Assembly: GCA_041609995.1 (NCBI GenBank)
Contig: JBFIPU010000128.1
Span: 1-5,830, forward strand
Source of the DNA: JABDOU01 sp041609995
Lineage (GTDB): Bacteria; Actinomycetota; Acidimicrobiia; Spongiisociales; SHLN01
Length of the DNA stretch: 5,830 nt
Direction: 5' to 3'
Made by a program: the position numbers and the translations under genes. Shown here piece by piece: positions 4,865-5,830 of the stretch. Each line of letters starts with the position of its first letter. Position 1 is the stretch's first letter. The notes beneath the pieces were generated by a model. That model ran no database searches. It saw only the letters and a program-made list of their open reading frames with translations, and was not told the origin of the DNA.

Positions 4865-5830
4865 ATGCATCGGGTAGCCATGGCGGTCCTGTCTGTCCTG
4901 GTGCTGGCGGCATGCAACGCCGCTTCCGATCCCCGGCAAGAAACCACCTCGTCTTCTGCCTCGTCGTCGACCTCCACCACGCCGCCGGCCGAGACGACGA
5001 CCACCACCGCCGCCCCCGCCGACCCGGACGTGGCCGCTGCTGCCCAGCAACTGGTGGGGGCGGTCGCCACCAGCGTCGACCTCGAAGCGGTGGAGGCCAT
5101 CGCCGCCGCCGGTGATGCCCGCTACGCCTGGCTCTTGTCGGATTTCCTCCGCTTTCTGCGTCCCGGGCCCACCTCGGACGCGATCGTGGCAGCCATCGAG
5201 GCGGTCACGGATTTCGAGATGCCGCTCGTCGGGACACCGTGGGGGGCGGCAACCAATTACCTGATTGCGGCGGACATTCCCGCTCCTCCCGACTTCCAGA
5301 ATCTCAAGGGACAGCTCTTCACGTTCATCGAGCCCCGGTGGAGGCCGATCTTCGAAGATCCGGAAGCAAGGATCGACTATCGCTACCTCAACTGGGGTGG
5401 AGTGCGGCCGGACGATCGTCCGCTGCGCGGGTTCGACCAACCGTGCCTGGGCGGGTGCATTCCTGCCCTCGATGATCCAGGAGTAACCGACGCCGCCGGC
5501 GGCGACTGGTACGACGACGACAAGATCATCTTCGGGGTTTCGATCAACGGCGAGGCCCGGGCCTACCCCAAGAACATCATGGAAGTCCACGAAATGGTGA
5601 TCGACACCGTGGGCGGGGTACGCCTCGGCATCCCGTACTGCACGCTGTGCGGGTCGGCTCAGGCCTACGACCTGGACTCCGTTCCCGATGGCATCGAGCG
5701 CCCGCTGTTGCGGACCTCGGGGTTGCTGTCCCGTTCCAACAAGGTGATGTACGACCTCAACACCTGGTCGGTGTTCGACACCTTCACCGGCGAGGCGGTC
5801 TCGGGGCCGCTGCGCGAGGCGGGGGTGGAG
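4865..5830 (+). CDS. DUF3179 domain lipoprotein (3' end beyond window)
   Basis: The frame stays open for 322 codons to the window edge. The N-terminus is a lipoprotein signal (MHRVAMAVLSVLVLAAC, lipobox LAAC, Cys17). A Ser/Thr/Pro-rich tether follows (about 20-50), then a mostly helical region from 55 to about 110 with a HEAT-like flavour (EAVEAIAAAGDARYAWLLSD). A cysteine pair occurs in QPCLGGCIP. From about 218 the sequence matches DUF3179: KIIFGVSINGEARAYP, EVHEMVIDTVGGV, PYCTLCGSAQAYD (Cys259 and Cys262 as CxxC), LLRTSGLLSRSNKVMYDLNT, then FDTFTGEAVSGPL. The family function is unknown; the CxxC and nearby His242-Glu243 suggest metal or redox chemistry, which is inference. The protein should be anchored outside the membrane. 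Strong Shine-Dalgarno and upstream direct repeats suggest its own regulation. Confidence 0.9.
   Translation, partial: MHRVAMAVLSVLVLAACNAASDPRQETTSSSASSSTSTTPPAETTTTTAAPADPDVAAAAQQLVGAVATSVDLEAVEAIAAAGDARYAWLLSDFLRFLRPGPTSDAIVAAIEAVTDFEMPLVGTPWGAATNYLIAADIPAPPDFQNLKGQLFTFIEPRWRPIFEDPEARIDYRYLNWGGVRPDDRPLRGFDQPCLGGCIPALDDPGVTDAAGGDWYDDDKIIFGVSINGEARAYPKNIMEVHEMVIDTVGGVRLGIPYCTLCGSAQAYDLDSVPDGIERPLLRTSGLLSRSNKVMYDLNTWSVFDTFTGEAVSGPLREAGVE

Noticed and set aside
4675..5115. Plus-strand 146-codon frame from GTG 4675
   Set aside because: Its first part is the decayed zincin copy and the rest overlaps the DUF3179 lipoprotein in another frame; kept only as a pseudogene fragment.
4685..5590. Long minus-strand frame (301 codons) opposite the DUF3179 gene
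   Set aside because: It contains Gly/Arg runs that mirror the Thr/Ala-rich stalk codons. The plus strand has a consensus Shine-Dalgarno, lipobox and DUF3179 motifs.

Overview
The window looks like a high-GC actinobacterial chromosome, most likely an uncultured or little-studied Acidimicrobiia-like lineage. This is an inference from GC-rich codon use, GTG starts, an actinobacterial-type Thr/Met tRNA pair, a small actinobacterial-type zincin, and FG-GAP-like GDWxxDG repeats. No plasmid, phage, IS or CRISPR signature is present.

Left end (1-446): a minus-strand tRNA pair, tRNA-Thr(GGT) then elongator tRNA-Met(CAT). Upstream lies a rearranged piece of tRNA-Thr: an exact 25-nt second copy of its 5' end, then an exact 16-nt inverted copy of its anticodon arm. 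Next is a GC-rich hairpin beyond the end of the first protein gene.

Middle left (447-3041): two minus-strand envelope genes. One is a lipoprotein with a predicted TolB/PD40-like beta-propeller. The other is a membrane-anchored LytR-CpsA-Psr (LCP) protein whose usual Pro-Arg-Asp motif reads Pro-Arg-Phe. A 216-bp spacer with small inverted repeats separates them.

A short divergent promoter region with an 8-bp inverted repeat (3064-3084) separates the LCP gene from a plus-strand set. That set is a secreted FG-GAP/VCBS-like repeat protein with an Ig-like C-terminal domain (3110-4177), a compact HExxH zincin metallopeptidase (4221-4592), a decayed copy of the zincin 3' end (about 4657-4779), and a lipoprotein carrying a DUF3179 domain (4865 to beyond the right edge).

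Four of the five protein genes encode exported or membrane-anchored proteins, and three of those carry long Ser/Thr/Pro-rich tethers. The neighbourhood therefore looks like a set of cell-surface genes beside a tRNA locus. Nothing shows that they form one pathway. I did not find a complete new system. The most unusual sequence structures are the tRNA-Thr leader rearrangement and the decayed zincin tail in which both motif histidines have become arginine.
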